DNA from: Apus apus
Taxonomy: Eukaryota > Chordata > Aves > Apodiformes > Apodidae
Direction of reading: 5' to 3'
Length of the DNA stretch: 64,000 bases
NCBI RefSeq assembly: GCF_020740795.1
Contig: NC_067301.1
Coordinates: 2,480,001 to 2,544,000 of the forward strand
The notes under the pieces are model-generated. The model saw only the letters and a list, made by a program, of their open reading frames with translations, was not told the origin of the DNA and did no database searches. Made by a program: the position numbers and the translations under genes. Shown piece after piece: positions 14,401 to 29,400 of the stretch; position 1 is the stretch's first letter; each line of letters starts with the position of its first letter.

Positions 14401-17400
14401 CAGCTAAATCTGTGTTAATAAAGTAAAGCTTCCTGTGTCTGACCTGAGAAGAAAGAGACTCTTGGAAGCTGCTGCGCAGGACTTTTCCTTTCTAGGCTGG
14501 GGCAGGAGCTTTTGGCACACAGAAGAGCTGCCAGGCCAGCTAGTCAGGAAGAGCAACTAAAAGGAATGCTCCAAGGTATGCTGTTGTGTTCTGGGATGGT
14601 GTTTTCAAGCAGATGAGAGGTTGTGCTGGCAGGGAGAAGTTTTCTTGAGGGGCATATACAGCCCAATAAGAAGGTCGAACATGCTCCAGATCTGCTGGAG
14701 ACAGAGGCCTGGGGAAACAGGGGCTGGAAGGGGTAAGTTTGTTTAACAGCAGCTGGTGAACTCTGGTGTCAGAACCTGTGTTGTGAGGGAGATTGTACAT
14801 GGAGGATGTCGCTGAGAGAAGAAATCAGATGCAAAGGATGTCACTGTCTTGGGAGTTAAGATTGAGGATGCTTTTCTAACAGTTTCTATTTGACACTGGG
14901 TTTGTTTTCTTTTCAACTTGCAGCAGTGCAGCAGAGTTGTTTCATTTCCAGCCCAGGGAAGTTGGATAGCATTTAGTTAGAGAGAAGAATAATCTTTTGT
15001 TCAGTATATTAATTTGTTTACAAATATTACAGGACAGTAGAGAACCCTTCGAGTAATGTGAGCGGAATAATTTATTTCCTTTGCTTTTCAAGTGTGATGT
15101 AATTGAAGGTCAGTGTTGGTGGGATTTTCAGGACAGATTGATGTAGAGAGCTCATGGTAAACTTTACAGTAACTGTCTTCTGTCTTTTGTTAAGCAAATA
15201 AAGGTCTAGCAGATGTGACACCTGTAGCTGTAGGATTATTCTCAGCAACTTGCAATTAGTATTCTCAGTTCAACGTGACTAAAATTATGTTTATTTCTCA
15301 TTTAAGAAATCAACATTAGTTCTTTGCCATCTATATGGACAAGCTTTCTATAACAAATTGTTACCTTTTTTTCCTTTTTTTGGGTAATGCAGGTGGGACC
15401 AATTGTTTTTATTATTTTAAAAAATCTCTTCTGTGGGATTTACTAACCTTTCTGTTAGAAGTACAGCTGGGGTTTTGGCCAGTAGCTAGTGCAGGAAATT
15501 GGTAATTATGATTCCAGATTTTTTTTTTTTTTAAATCTTTGGACTTTATTTTTCCCAAAAGCTCAAATACACCATCTCATTTTGCTCATCCAATTGTAAT
15601 AATAACTTTTACTCATTTCTGAGGATACTTCAGAGATCTAAATATGACTTCTCATTAGAATACATCTGGGCTGCTGTTCAGCATCCAGATACTCCCAGAA
15701 ATTGTGCAGTGTTTGTGTTGGATCTAGGTGATCTTTAAGGTCCTTTCTGACCCCAGCCATTCTGTGATTCTATGAATGATTCAGCAAGGATATATTAGGG
15801 CCAGGGATTTAAAAGATATGCCAAGAAGAGCTGAGGACATGTACCACAGCTGCATGAAAATAGATACTGACTTGACTTCTTTTTTGTGCGACTTCAGAGA
15901 CTGAAACCTGATGTTTACAAATCTGCTTCCACAGATTGTGGGAGTCTTGCTGAAGGAAGCTGTTCTGCCTTTGACTTCCACATGGGCTTATTAAGGAAAC
16001 TTAAGTCATTACCCAGCTTCCCCCAAGAAGGGATGAAAAACTGGAGTTGAGCAAGCTCTCCATTTAGGGTCTTGCCAGAGTAATAATTAACATGTTCTAA
16101 TGCTTATCTGTATGGAACAGATAGGCACTGGAAGGTACTTCTAAGTTGCTTACTTCTTAGGATGCAAAATGCTATGAAATAGCACCAGATCACTGCCAAG
16201 ACTGGTTGAGACAAAGACATTCAGGGAGTTGTCTGCTGAAACTCTGCTGTTCCCATCCCTCATTTCCACAACTTGCTATTCAGATAAAACACCCAGTGTT
16301 TGGAAGGGGGAGGAAGAACTTTGTTACTGGGTAAATTCCCATTGTGATCTCCTGCTGCAGGCACCTGAGGCTTCCAGGATAGATTTGCTCTCCATTCTAT
16401 TTCTCTGCTATATGAAGATTCCTAATTTAAGATTGCTTTCTACAGTGGGCAGTGATGGCTGGAGCCATTACCCCTTTCAGGGACAGAGTAATGGGAAACT
16501 GAAAAAATGAAATGATATGTCTGTTCAATGAATTCTCTTTATCTACAGTAGCCATTAGGAGATGCCATTGTAAAAAAGTTGGTGACAGGAAGCAGTGCAT
16601 GCTCCTTAAGTGCTGCACACTGGGATAAAACCATAAAATATGTGTGTTGAGAAGGTCAAGCCTCAGAAAACCAGGTGCTGTGAGCTGTTTCCACAGATCA
16701 AATTTTTGATCTCTTTTGGAAGTACCACCTCTTGTCTCTTGAAATTAATTTGCCTTACTGGGAGGGGAAAAAAGGAGTGTGTGAGGTTAACATGCCTGAA
16801 ATAGTTTAGTGAACTTAAAGAGAATGCCAAGAGATTCACACCCTCAGAGCAGTTCCATCATGTGTAATATTCAGCTCAGTGTGCTTGACTAAAACACACC
16901 AACTTTATGCAAGATGGGTTTCTCACTGTGGTGGGTTATAATCTCATGACAGCCAGCTCCTTTTCTGAAGTTGCTGGTATCAAGTTTTCTTGAGGTATTC
17001 TGGCATTCCTCCATGTGGCTTGAACTTTGAAGACAGGGACATGAAGGCTGGGGGAAAAAAGACTGGCACTGTTTTCTTTGTGACAGTGCCAGTTCAATTA
17101 CTTGTGTTCTGTAGGGTTGTGGTTTGGAGTTTTTTTGGGGATTTTTTTGTTGTTTAGTTGGCTGTTTTTTGTTGTTTGTTTTTTTTTAAAATCTTGGTTA
17201 ATGATGGAGCATTAATTTGTCTTTTTTTTGGGGGGCCATTATTAACAATAAATAGGGGAGAGGTGTCTCTGGTATTATGGTGGTATCTCTGAAATCTAGG
17301 TTCTGTTCTAGGCTTCTGAAATGAATTTGGCCAAATCCATTTATGTCTTTCTGTGTCTCAGTCCACTATCTGTAAAATGAGAAGGATTAATATTCCCAAC

Positions 17401-20400
17401 TCTCAGGGGAATTTTAAGGATTTATATCTAGAATGTAGCACATTTAGGTTCTGTAAGTTTGAAGAGCCTGAAAAAACCCTGACAGGATATGTAAAGAGAA
17501 ATCAGATTCACTGTTCCTCTGCCACTATGTGGTAGTAGCTGTTACCAATTGCTACTGCATTTCATTGCATTCAAGCCCAGGTTCCTGTTAACAGCAGAAG
17601 GAAATAACAGCTCCATGACTCACAAAGATTATTATTAAGAGATTCTCCAGGTTGTTCTCTCAGAGCAGAGGTTAAAATCACTGGTTAATGTACAGCTGTT
17701 CTTTGCTGTGATGGGCCTCGAGTCAGAACCACCTTTAAAGTAGTGGAATGTAGCTACCTCTGACCTTGGGGTGACTAAATCAGGGGGCTAGATGCCTGCT
17801 GAGAGGCACTCAGTCTTGCTCCCAGAACAAAGCAAGCCAGTGAATGACACTCTCTGATCCATAGTGCAGTTCAGCTGGTGTCTCCCCTGTGCCCCTCGCA
17901 GAGGCTGAGGTGCTGCACGCACCGGGAGGGAGCAGCAGAGCAGCACCTTGGGAGCCAGCTGATGGTGTCTGCATGGTTTTACTCTCCTGCCTTCGAAGGA
18001 ATCAGCCTTTTTTTTGGCAGGGTGCAGGGCAATGCAGATGGCTCAGCTTTACACATTTGCTCTCCATTTCCCTCAGGTTGAGTAGCTCCACTGAGCAAAG
18101 CACTTCATCCCGGCTCATACGGAAGCATAAACGCAGGAGGAGGAAACAAAGGATGCGGCAGATTGACAGGGTAAGGTTGGCATCATCATTTCCCAGGGAG
18201 CTGAACTGTGAATCTTGAGTGCAGCGTGTAAATTAGGGGTCCAGAACAGATCTGTGTCCTGTTGAAATAATTGGAAAGGCTCCCTTTAGCACCAGGCTAC
18301 CCTGGTCTAAATCTCTAACATGAAGTTCTGCAGCACCAGGGCCAAGACTTTTTTCTCCTCTCCCTTTCTCCTTTTACTGTTAAGTGATCTCATTTCTTGT
18401 CTCTTCCAAGACCAGCCTTTGCAGGGTAACCTCTCTTATGCTGCTGGCTGATGTGGGCAAGGGGTGTCTGGGAGTTAGACATCTGATGGATAAATTGCTG
18501 GTACTGACATTCTGCTGAAGGGAGGAATCTGTGTGTGTAGGAAACCACACATCTTTTCTCTTGCCCTTTTCTGCGCTAGTCCTATGGTAGCAGAAGGAGG
18601 ATGGTCTAAATGATACACTTCTTAAAATAGCTGGTTTGTTCTATAAATATCAGTCCTCACAGATTAAAGAATGAGTGTGCATACAATTTATCACAAGCAC
18701 TGCAGTAGTGTTTTAGAAGGTATTTGATAAGCTGTCTTCTTACTTCCTGAAGGATCACACGCTCACTCCTCTCTTCAGGGAGGAGCTGTGGCTGTACTAA
18801 TTCACACTACACTGGGCACTTTAGTGTTTAAATGTCTGCCTGTCAGTCGTGTGATCAAGAAGCAGAAATGATTCAGTGTGAAGTTCAGTTGAGAAACCTC
18901 AGTATTGGAGCTTATCTGGGTGTTTTGTAAAGAAATCTTTTTATTGTCTTATTCTGAGCCATTTCAAACCTCGAGAATATTCTGTTGTGTTTTGCAGTCG
19001 TCTTCGTTCAGCAGCATCACTGATTCTACCATGTCCCTAAATATCATCACTGTCACACTCAACATGGGTAAGAAGATAAGCAATGTTTTTTATGATGAAT
19101 TTCAAGTGATACAGATGTATTTTGTCATGGTGTGGTAGTTTTTGGAGCCAGTAGAAACATTCCTTGATTAGAAGGGATGCCAATTGATCTAAAGGGAGTG
19201 GCAGCTGAGCTGCTATTCTGCTGCCTGTGCGTGGATTCCTAGTCTGGAACTGGATGGTTCTGAGCCATTTGCACAGCCAGATCAGTATTCTTCCTGCAAA
19301 ACCCTGGGCAGGACTGCAGCTCCAGGATCTGGAGTGTGCAGGATTGCCAGTTCAGCACCTCTCAGTAGCACCACATTCTTCCCACCTCTGACATGTGGAA
19401 AAACATTGCGTAATGCTGATCGGGTGCCTAATTTCTAGGTGTAGACATGTCTTTTCAATGCTCTTTTTCTTGCTGATTTTTTTTAATGTAACTTCTCAGT
19501 GTCTTGCATGCAAAAATCATGTCTTTAGCAGCATTTCCCTGGAGGTGCCAGGCAGACAAACACCATTAGGGTGACTGAGATGATTGTAAGTCAAACATGC
19601 CCCAGCAGATGTGTCGAGAGATCTAATTTTTCAGGACTGAAGTCGCCTGCTGTTAGCTCTTCGCTATCATTCCAATCACCTTGTTTGCTTTTTTTCCCCC
19701 CCTACCCTCCACTTTCTATCTGTGTAGAAAAATATAACTTCCTGGGAATCAGCATTGTAGGACAGAGCAATGACCGGGGTGATGGTGGCATATACATTGG
19801 CTCTATTATGAAAGGAGGGGCTGTGGCAGCAGACGGCCGAATTGAACCAGGAGACATGCTTCTGCAGGTTGGTCCGTGTCCACAACTATGTGCTGCTGGC
19901 TTGTACCTTGGTGGCTCAGCTCAGTCATCCCACCAGATCCATGGGCTTAGTTCACAGAATTCATTCATACTCAGAGAAACCTGTCACAAAGACTATTGAC
20001 CCTTAAATCTATTAATTCTTAGCAAATTCCGCGGGATACTTGATGTGCTCTGAGAAACAATTTTTCTGCAGCTGCTGAAAGGAATGGAAACAGTTACAAG
20101 GCAAATAAATTTGGGAAGAAATAATGAAAATGTCTTTCAGTTTCCTGTTGCAGAGCCTAACCTCTGCTTCTTGCTACGTTGCAGGTGAATGATGTCAATT
20201 TTGAGAACATGAGCAATGATGATGCAGTCCGGGTTTTACGGGAAATAGTCTCCAAACCAGGGTGAGCACATTCCCAGATCTTTTGCTGCTTATCCTCCAT
20301 ATGCAGGTATTGGGTAAACCTCAAAGAAATCAACATTTTGATCTCAATAAGCAGCCAGTGTGACTGATGATCTCAGCTCTTAAGTTCCTCAGTGTAAATG

Positions 20401-23400
20401 ATGAATGGGGGAGACTGGTGTCAACCTACCAGCCAAAACCAACACCAAGCAGGAGTTGCCTGGTTTCAGTAGCACTGTTTGTTGATAGGATGAGTGTCTG
20501 AATGTCTCAAGAGCTGATCACTCAACAGATTTCACCAGTAGTGCCCATTTTCTGTGCAATACAAGAAACATCCTAATGCTGCTTCATACTGAGAATACTT
20601 TGACACACATCTTAAAAACATCCTCAGAATGAACTTGACAGCTGTTGGATAGGGAGAAGTTTGTTTTAAAGAGTTCATTGTAGCAGTTACCATTTCTGTA
20701 GGGCAAGTTAAGAGTCATCCTCATTGGTTTTCTTTCTTCCTAGACCTATCAGCTTAACAGTAGCCAAATGCTGGGACCCTACTCCCAGGAGTTATTTCAC
20801 CATCCCCAGGGGTGAGTACATGTTTGTGCTCTGTGCTGGTTTCCTTTGGAGCCCTCAAGATTTAGAATATTTTCAGCTATTTTGGCATCTCACAGATTTT
20901 TCTTTCCTGCAAGTTTGATACTTTTAAGTTTGGTTATATTTGTTTGCTTTTTGTTTTGGGAGGCAGGAGTTTAAGATAATCCTTCTGAGACTCCAGTGAT
21001 TGATTCACATGGCTTTGGATCAAGCTCTTAACCTTTAGTGGGTATATCATCATGATCTTAACCCTCCAATTGATAGAAAGTTTGCAGGATAACTATAGTC
21101 AAGTGTGATAAAGTCTCATTTTGTCACATGTACACTTCTTAGAGTTGAAACTGAGGACTTTTTAAATTGAGGCAAACAGCATTGTTTAATATACATAAAC
21201 ACTGGAGAATGATCTAGTTTTAAAACTTCTGGCTTAATAAACTTTTCAGTAATGATTATAGATCTGTGCTTATGTGACAAACAGCTGCCTCCTGCTGGTG
21301 AGTGTTCTGCTTATGGCATTAAACCAGTTTGTTAGCAGCCCTTCTAAGACACGAGGATGGGCTTGGCATTGAAATGAATGCAACAGGCTGGTCCAGAGCA
21401 GGGGAGTTCACTCAGGGAAGTCCTTAGGAAAACCAGCATCATGAAAAGAAAAACCCCACAAATCACAGATTTCAGATTTGCTGAAAACACTGAGAGGGAA
21501 ATTCCATGATGCTTCATCTCTGCAAATAGAGTTACTGTTCTGATTCACCTTCTGTCTCTGTGCTGGTTTTCAATCCAAGACACTTAGAAGTAGGGAGAGA
21601 TCTTCGTGTCAGCTGTGACAAAGCACTGGGTGGTACTTCACATCAGAGCAAAGTGAGAATCTCTATCTCACTGTATAGAACAGTAGTGAAATATGATTTT
21701 TGGACTGGTAGCTTCTTTCCCACAAGTGGCAACATTTTGCTGCTCCTGCAGTTAGAGGAGCAGGAGTCTCCTGGTTGTCTCCCATGAGGGTGGCTCAGCA
21801 GTTGCTGGAGGAAACCAGCTACTGCTGGCAAGGTGCTGCTTGTCCCCCCCTGCTGGGGCTATCTCAACTGTACTATCAGAATGGCAAGGCCTTGTGCACC
21901 CCCAAAACATTTCTCCTTACTCGAGGTGTTCACTGCAAACCTAATTCCATCTTGTCTTTTTCTCCCTTTCTGGCGGTTCTGCAGCTGAACCCGTGAGGCC
22001 GATCGACCCCGCGGCGTGGATCTCTCATACCACGGCCATGACGGGAGCGTACCCCCGTTACGGTATGAGCCCCTCCATGAGCATCACCACATCTACCAGC
22101 TCCTCACTAACAAGCTCAATTCCCGATTCGGAAAGTAAGTCACACTGCGGCCAGCACAGGGCAGGCGCCTTCTGCTGGGGGCCGGCAGTGCAGAGCTGTG
22201 CACACACCCCGGCCCCGCCACAAGCACCACCAGACCGACAGCCGGCTCACAGCTCCTGAGTGCTCTTAGACCTCTCGGTCTTGTGGGGAGCAGAAAGCAC
22301 TTATTCCAAACGTCAGAAGTTGAGGCAGTGGTGTTTTGAAAGGGTTCACATGCAGGAAGAGGTGGCGGCTGGTCCCTTTCCAAGTAACAAGGCAGGTCTC
22401 TCTTGATCTCCTCAGATGAATGTTGAGAGCTTCCTCCTTGCATTTGTCTGGTTTTTAATAAATTTAAATAATTTACTAGAGAGAGATGTCACTGGATAAT
22501 CATGTTAGTGTATCATTTAGGAAACCTTTAGGAAGACTGCTGTTCACATAGCCTTCTTTTGTACCTTTTTATACTTTGAGAATTTATTAAACAAGGACGA
22601 AAGCAAATGTAACGTCCCATGTGAAGTTAGAGTTGAGCCTTTTTTCCTGGGCTGTCTGTGACAGTCTCTAAACTAGTCATAGCCACGTAAGCAACAAGTT
22701 GTTGTGGTTCCTTAGCTTGGAAATTTTTGGTTAAAGAATATAAACTCCTCCTTTCTTTTACTCTTCCTTTGCTTTCTGGTGCAAGCCTGGGTTAAAAGCT
22801 AGCATTTGGTTTTAAGTACATGGCAGTAAGGCAAGGCTAAACGAGGAGCATGTGTGTCTGAGAACACTGTCCACTGAAGTCCTAGTTCAGGAAAGTGTTC
22901 ATATTTAAAACAGCACTTCTGTTTACTTGACAGGAAAGTTTTGAGGTACTTTACACATTGTTAGTACAAGTTTGTTTCCTGTGATATTAATATGGAAGAA
23001 TTTCTCTGGAGATGCAACCTGTCTTATCAGATTTGTTCATTTGTAGCAAGGGGATTTATTGTATTTGTTTATATACACATAGAAATCTTGAAGTGGCTTT
23101 GAAGTTCTAAGGAGATTATCTCCTTTATGGAACAATGCTACCCCAGCATGCATTCCTTGAAAGATAAATTCTTACATGTTTAACAAGGGATGCTGCCAGA
23201 TCTGGAGTCTAAATTTATGACTAACTTCATTTTGGAAGGTTTTTCCAGAGAGTAAGGGAGGATATCATTTGGAAAACACAACCAACAGCATTAACCAAAA
23301 AACAAAACTTGGAAGATTTTAAGGACCAATTGGGTGTTGGTGATTAGTGACAGATTCTGCCCTGGACAAATGCATGGCTGAAGCAGGAGAGTTGCTTTTT

Positions 23401-26400
23401 CAGGGACCAGTTAAGTCCTACATAGGTGTCTGCCTCTTTTTCCTCTCCTCTCCCTCAGACTCTGTAAGTGCCTAGTTCCTGGAATTAGACCTCGCCTCGG
23501 ACTGAAAGTGCAGTGACCCTTTTTGTAGGTGCAGTATCTCAGTGCCTCTTCAGGTAGCAGGCAGCACTGCTGTAGGGGAAGTACATCAGCAGTAGGAGGC
23601 AAGGGAACCACTTACCTGATGACTGCTTTATCTTGAGATGTGTTTTCAGCCTTACAGGTACTAAAGATTGCTGGACTCCAATGTATCTGCTGATTCCTGT
23701 CAAACAACTAGAGTCTGTTATCTGCATTCCCCTTGAATGATTCATGTATCGTGTGCCTTGCTATCCAGTGATGTGATTGGGAGGTGTGGAACACAGACAC
23801 CCTCTCAATCATACTGTTAAAATAAAGGTTATTTGGGAGCAGAACCATGTTTCTGGAGACAGCTTCTCATTTCTGTGCCAGTGCCTTACAATGTTTCCTC
23901 TCCTGAATGCAGGAAAAAGCAGAGTACCCCTGACCTTTCTTGTGGTCCTCTGCATAATGCTCCTTCCTTCAGTTCAGTCCTGCTACCCCCCTGAACACAA
24001 TTCATAGTGATTATTGCTTTAAAAAGAATCTTCTTCTGGCTGATGTAGGAGAGTATTCCCTCACAGTGGTTTGTGAGTGTTGGACCTGCTGCCTCAGTCA
24101 GTGCAAACTGCTCCTAGTTTACTCTGCTAAAGGTAGATTTTTCCAGCCTCTCCAGGACCCCTTTCCACAGAGTAGTGCTGTTCCATTTCCTCAGATTATT
24201 TTCAAATGTTTCAATGTTTCTTGAAAGTCTTGCTGTTTCAAAATGCACTCCACTGACATTGTTGGAAAGTTCTCTTTTTCTCTTGCATGGACATCAGAGG
24301 ATTTTGAAGTGAGACTTCATACTATTTCAGCTCAATAGGCAGCCTGAGGTCCTGCGTAATTCCCTGGAGCCCTTGTGTTTGGACAAATGGGTACTTCCTT
24401 ACTCAAATCAGGATACAAGCCAGTGGTGGTATTATATGTGGTAGGACTTCATTTTCCTGGAGCATACACTTCTTTTATTACCAGGATCTGCTAATGGGAA
24501 AAGATGCCACTCAAAACCAATAACCAAAACCCTGAGAAGAAGCTTTGTGGTAACTCTGGTTCCTCAGGAAGGAGTTACTGTCTGTGCCATTCTTCACATT
24601 TCCACATACCTGTGCAGGTGGTCAGGTAGCCAGGCCACAGTTGACTGAGTTCAGACCAAAGTGGGTGCATTTCAGATGCATCTGAGAATTTTTCATATTT
24701 GTAGAGTAGCTGGCAGACTTAGAAAATACTGATGGTCATTTGGGCAGTGTTGTTCTTCACATGCAGATCACAGGTCTCCAAGAAAATGCAATTTCTTGCT
24801 CCCCATGTACTTTACTTGAATATTGGTTGGTTGTTTTTTATTCTCCCCCAAACAAACACATTGCTTTTTGCCACTAACCAAACTAACTTAAAGCAAAAGC
24901 AGAATTTTAGTGTTTATACAAACTTTGTTAAGTATTGCAACCGCATGCACAGATGGTCTGGGATATTGTCATGCATATTAGCAGTGCATGTATGGAAAGA
25001 AGCATTTTCAGTTGTCATTGTTACGTGCTTGTTGTACCTTTTATCAAAATTTTGGATTGCTGGAAAAGGACAAAATTGGTTCCCTTGTGCTTTGGAAAGG
25101 TGGGTGAAATGGGAGAAGGGAGGGGAGGGGGTTCTGAATTCCTGCTGGGGAAGTGTCTGAACTAAAAACACAGGACACAGATGCTCAACATGAGTTGTCT
25201 AAGGCTGAGAAGATGGGAGCAGGAAGGAAAACTGGGTGAATCTCAGGGTGAATCTCAACCCTGTTACCATTTTATTATAAAAATTGAGGAAAGTATGAAG
25301 CCTCTGGTGAGGCAGCTCTGCCCATAAGAGGTTGTGGAATATGGGGCCATGACAGCTGCTGGGCCTTTGGGAGCAGCATTGTTTGAAGTGTTCTGCAAAG
25401 AAGATGCAGGGCAAAATAATGCTGGGTTAAGTGAGTTGTTACCTGGTAATTGCTGCCATCACTGGCATCCTGGGCAGTCTGTATTCTGAAGGAAACCAAT
25501 AGCCTTTATCCTGATGATGGAAGCTTTCTTTTCTAATTTCAATTCTCCCCAGTGATGCTGATGTCCAAATCTTAAAAAGCCAGATGGACATTGAGACATG
25601 GTCATCACCTTTCTCTATGCAGATGGGTATTACTCCTGACAATTAAACCAAAAGTGTAAGAACAAGCCAAAAAACCTTGTCCTGCAGAGTTTTGCAAAGA
25701 GGGCCCTGAACTCTTGGGTGAGTGGGGGCTGTTGGTGGCAAATTGAAATGGAAAGTGGTGGTCACAGAGCTCCTTGGGTTTCCTTTCCTGCAACTCCCAA
25801 GGCAGTGTGGATTGGAAGAATGGAGTGCTGATTAGAGCTGGTTTGTGAAGGGACTCAGCACCTCAGTGACTAAACTGGTTGCACTGAACCCAGTCTCTGA
25901 AGAGTTGGTACAAATGCTGTCATTTATGCCACTGATGAGGGTGCATTTGGGAACCTTTGTGTCTTTTTTTGCATCTGTTGGTAAAGCCTTGAAATGTTTA
26001 ATCCAAACTGGGAGCTGAGAAGTTCTTTCCAGACTCTGTTCATTTCAAAGAAGCATGTAACCTTTCTTCCTTTTAGAATTAGAAGAATCTCCCTTAACTG
26101 TGAAGAGTGACATGGCTACTATTGTCAAGGTTATGCAGCTGCCAGACTCAGGCCTTGAAATTCGGGACAGGATGTGGTTAAAAATTACCATCTCCAATGC
26201 AGTGATAGGTAAGCAGATCAAAGAAATGCTGGAGAGAAAAAAACAACAATTTTTTTTTTTTGGAAATGAGCTGAAGAAACTCTGTGTATGAACTATTTTT
26301 TGTCCTGTCTGTGACCTCTTGACTTGGTATTTGTGAATAACTGACAGGAAGTAATTATTAGCTCTTGTTTGAGGCTGGACAGCCAAAAATACTGCAGGGT

Positions 26401-29400
26401 TCTCATGCCCACACACAGCTGGTCCTTAACCCTTGCTTGTTGTACCTCGGGTTTTCTATGTAACTGGTTATGGGTCTAGAATCTGCTTCAGCAGAGCAAG
26501 AATCCTTGTAATTCAAGTTCGACAGCCACACAACCTTAAGAAAGACTCTTAATTACATTAAAAATTACCACAACTAGTCTGCCTTTGATTCTGACTGTCC
26601 TGTGACCTGAACTGCACTAACACTTAGTCAATCTAGGTTGAGTTGTATTTGCTGAGAAGAGGATTGGAACTCAGGTTTTTTGACAGTGTAACATCTGTCT
26701 TTAGAGGAAGGTGACTCACCCAGTCTCTTCTCTTCTGTAAATCCATGTCATTTTCATTACTGCAACTCAGAAGGGGTTGGAAAGTGTAACCATAACATTC
26801 AACTGGATGGAAGATAATTCATTGCTTTCTTTATTGATGTTTGGTGATAACTAATTTAGCAGTTGGGCTGAGTTGTGAACAGAACATTTTAAGCTCTTCA
26901 CAGCAAGATTGGTACATGCTCGTGTTGCTGTTCAGTACCTGGCACAGGAATCCTGCTGGGCTGTGTGATGAAAAAATGGAGATTAAAAAACCAGAAGAGA
27001 TCAGTTTGGCTCAGATGATCCCGTGTCTCCTTTTCCTGTTTTCATTTCAGGAGCAGATGTGGTTGACTGGCTTTACACACACGTGGAAGGCTTCAAAGAC
27101 CGGCGGGAGGCAAGGAAGTACGCCAGCAGCATGTTAAAACATGGCTACCTCAGGCACACAGTGAACAAGATCACCTTCTCAGAGCAGTGCTATTATGTCT
27201 TTGGAGACCTCTGTGGCAGTAAGTTCTCCCTCTGGGAAGGACTGAGCTCCATGGGTGTTGTCTCTCCTGTGCTCCCAGAGTGCACAGAGGGGTGTCCTGT
27301 AGGATTTCACAAGTGGGTGTTTCAGGATGGGACATTATTCTGAAGTTGCATGACAAGGGGTTGACAATTCCTGTCAGACCAAGCAATTAGACCACTTGGG
27401 AGAGAAGGATGAACTCATCAAATAGGGCACTACACTGAGGCTCAAGAAAGCAGGATTGATTTCTTGAACACTATGATTCTGTGATTTCTGGTGATGCCAC
27501 CAGACTTCCTGCTTGTCGGGTACATTGGTGCTCAGTGGTAAATTCTGATGTCTGCCCTCATGTGTGATGTTTTTGAGAGAACTCTGGAGGCTGAGTCCCT
27601 CCAGTCCTTCCCCACATGAGGTGCTGTGTCAGCTGTTACTGAAATGCAGGAACCAGCTGCTGGGTAAGAACACAGTCCTCACTTTTTCTCTCTTTTCCAG
27701 ATATGGCTGCACTGAATCTTAACAATGGTTCTAGCGGAGCCTCAGATCAGGACACCCTTGCTCCACTTCCACATCCTGCTGCTCCATGGCCCTTAGGCCA
27801 AGGATACCCATATCAGTATCCTCTGCCCCCTCCGTGTTTTCCACCAGCATACCAAGACCCAGGCTTTAGCTATGGTAGTGGCAGTGCAGGGAGCCAGCAA
27901 AGTGAAGGTAAGATGGTTCAGCTGGTATTTATTCCCACAGCTGTCATTGTCCCTGACCATTTGCTTGAGTTCCCTCCTACTGTCTGTGCTCCTGTCCTGT
28001 GGTTTTGTATGCTTCCTGCATGGATTTGGTGCCACCTGTTTGTGTGTGGGATGGAGTGGGTTAGCTTTTCAGCTCTGTATGGAAACTGCCAGTGGTGCTG
28101 GAACACCAGCAGCAGAGCAGAACAGCAGCTCTGCTGGTGATCGTTAGGCTGTAGTTCTGCACCCTCTGCAAAATGCCAGTGGGGAGCTGGAGCCAAGCTG
28201 TTTGTCATGTCCACGGTGGTGTGGGCAGCTGTACTTTTCCTCCAACACCACTTGGTAAACTGCTGCTTAGATAATGTTGATCAGGCCAACATGACTAACT
28301 CAATTGTCCACCCTGTTAAAACAGATAAACTATTGCCCCCCTGTTTAGAGGTCAGAGCTGTTGCCAGCAGTGGGGCTGCAGTTGCTTGATAGCGTGAGAA
28401 ATCAGGCCATTTTGTTGCTGATGGAGCAGGGATTAGAACCAAGGTGCTCTTGGCTTTCACTCCAGTACTCAGTACAAAAGGAAAATCCCTCTTTGCTCTT
28501 GTGAGACAAGCATGAGGTGGCCAGCCAGATGGTTTGCAGGGCTGAAACACTGTTCACAGGGAGGAGAGTCTCTTCTGTAATCTAGAACAGGGGCAAAAAA
28601 AGACAATACTGCATGGATTAAAAATCTGACCTCCTCCTTTCCTGCCCTAAGATAATTCTGGGGTTCATCTTTAAACCTTGGTAAATTAAAATTACCTATT
28701 TCTTTGGCTGTACAGATTTAAGTTTTTTAATCATTTCCAGAGTGAGTTTTGCTTTTGGAAATGCTGCCAGTAAAGAAAGGGTGAGGTTTCTCTGTCTTTT
28801 TGTGGTGATTATCCAGTGTCTTGGAAGTAACTTCTTCCCGTTTACCACAGCCAGTTAGATTTTGCAAAAAAGAATTTCCTAACAGGAACTTTGCTCATAA
28901 CATTTTAGCACTACTGCTTCCCACCTCATCTCCAAATAAGTGTGTGTGAGGAAGCTCACAATTGGTATCCAGAGGCTTTAGAACTGCAAGCTGATTGTAC
29001 TGGAAAGAATGTGATTATTTTTTTTGGCAGCTGGTTCTGTGGGCAGTAGAATATTAGATCTCTGCTGCTGGAATGGGAAAGGGATGGTATTTTATCCATG
29101 CGACCTGTGCTAGTGGTAAAGAAAGCCTGAAAGGTGCCAAGGTGTTTGATTTTGAAGGGTTTCAACACTTGCCTTGTTCTTGGAAACTACACTTACGTGT
29201 TGTTTCTTGTTTTGTAACTGTTATTCCCTTGTTTTGTTCTGAGCAAGCATTAGACTGAAGGATTCATAGAGGAATGGCTGACTCTAGGGGATTGGTAAGC
29301 TTCAAATGCCTCCATAATAATAATGAATTCACAGCATGATCATTTAGACTCTTGTGACCCAAATGTTTAGCTGTATTTTTTCTTTTTTTTTCCCATTTTT

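Noticed and set aside
27440-27490. Possible CR1 3'-end trace (ACTATGATTCTGTGATT) in a DVL1 intron
   Set aside because: Only the terminal repeat-like text is visible with no supporting CR1 body, so it is too short to call.
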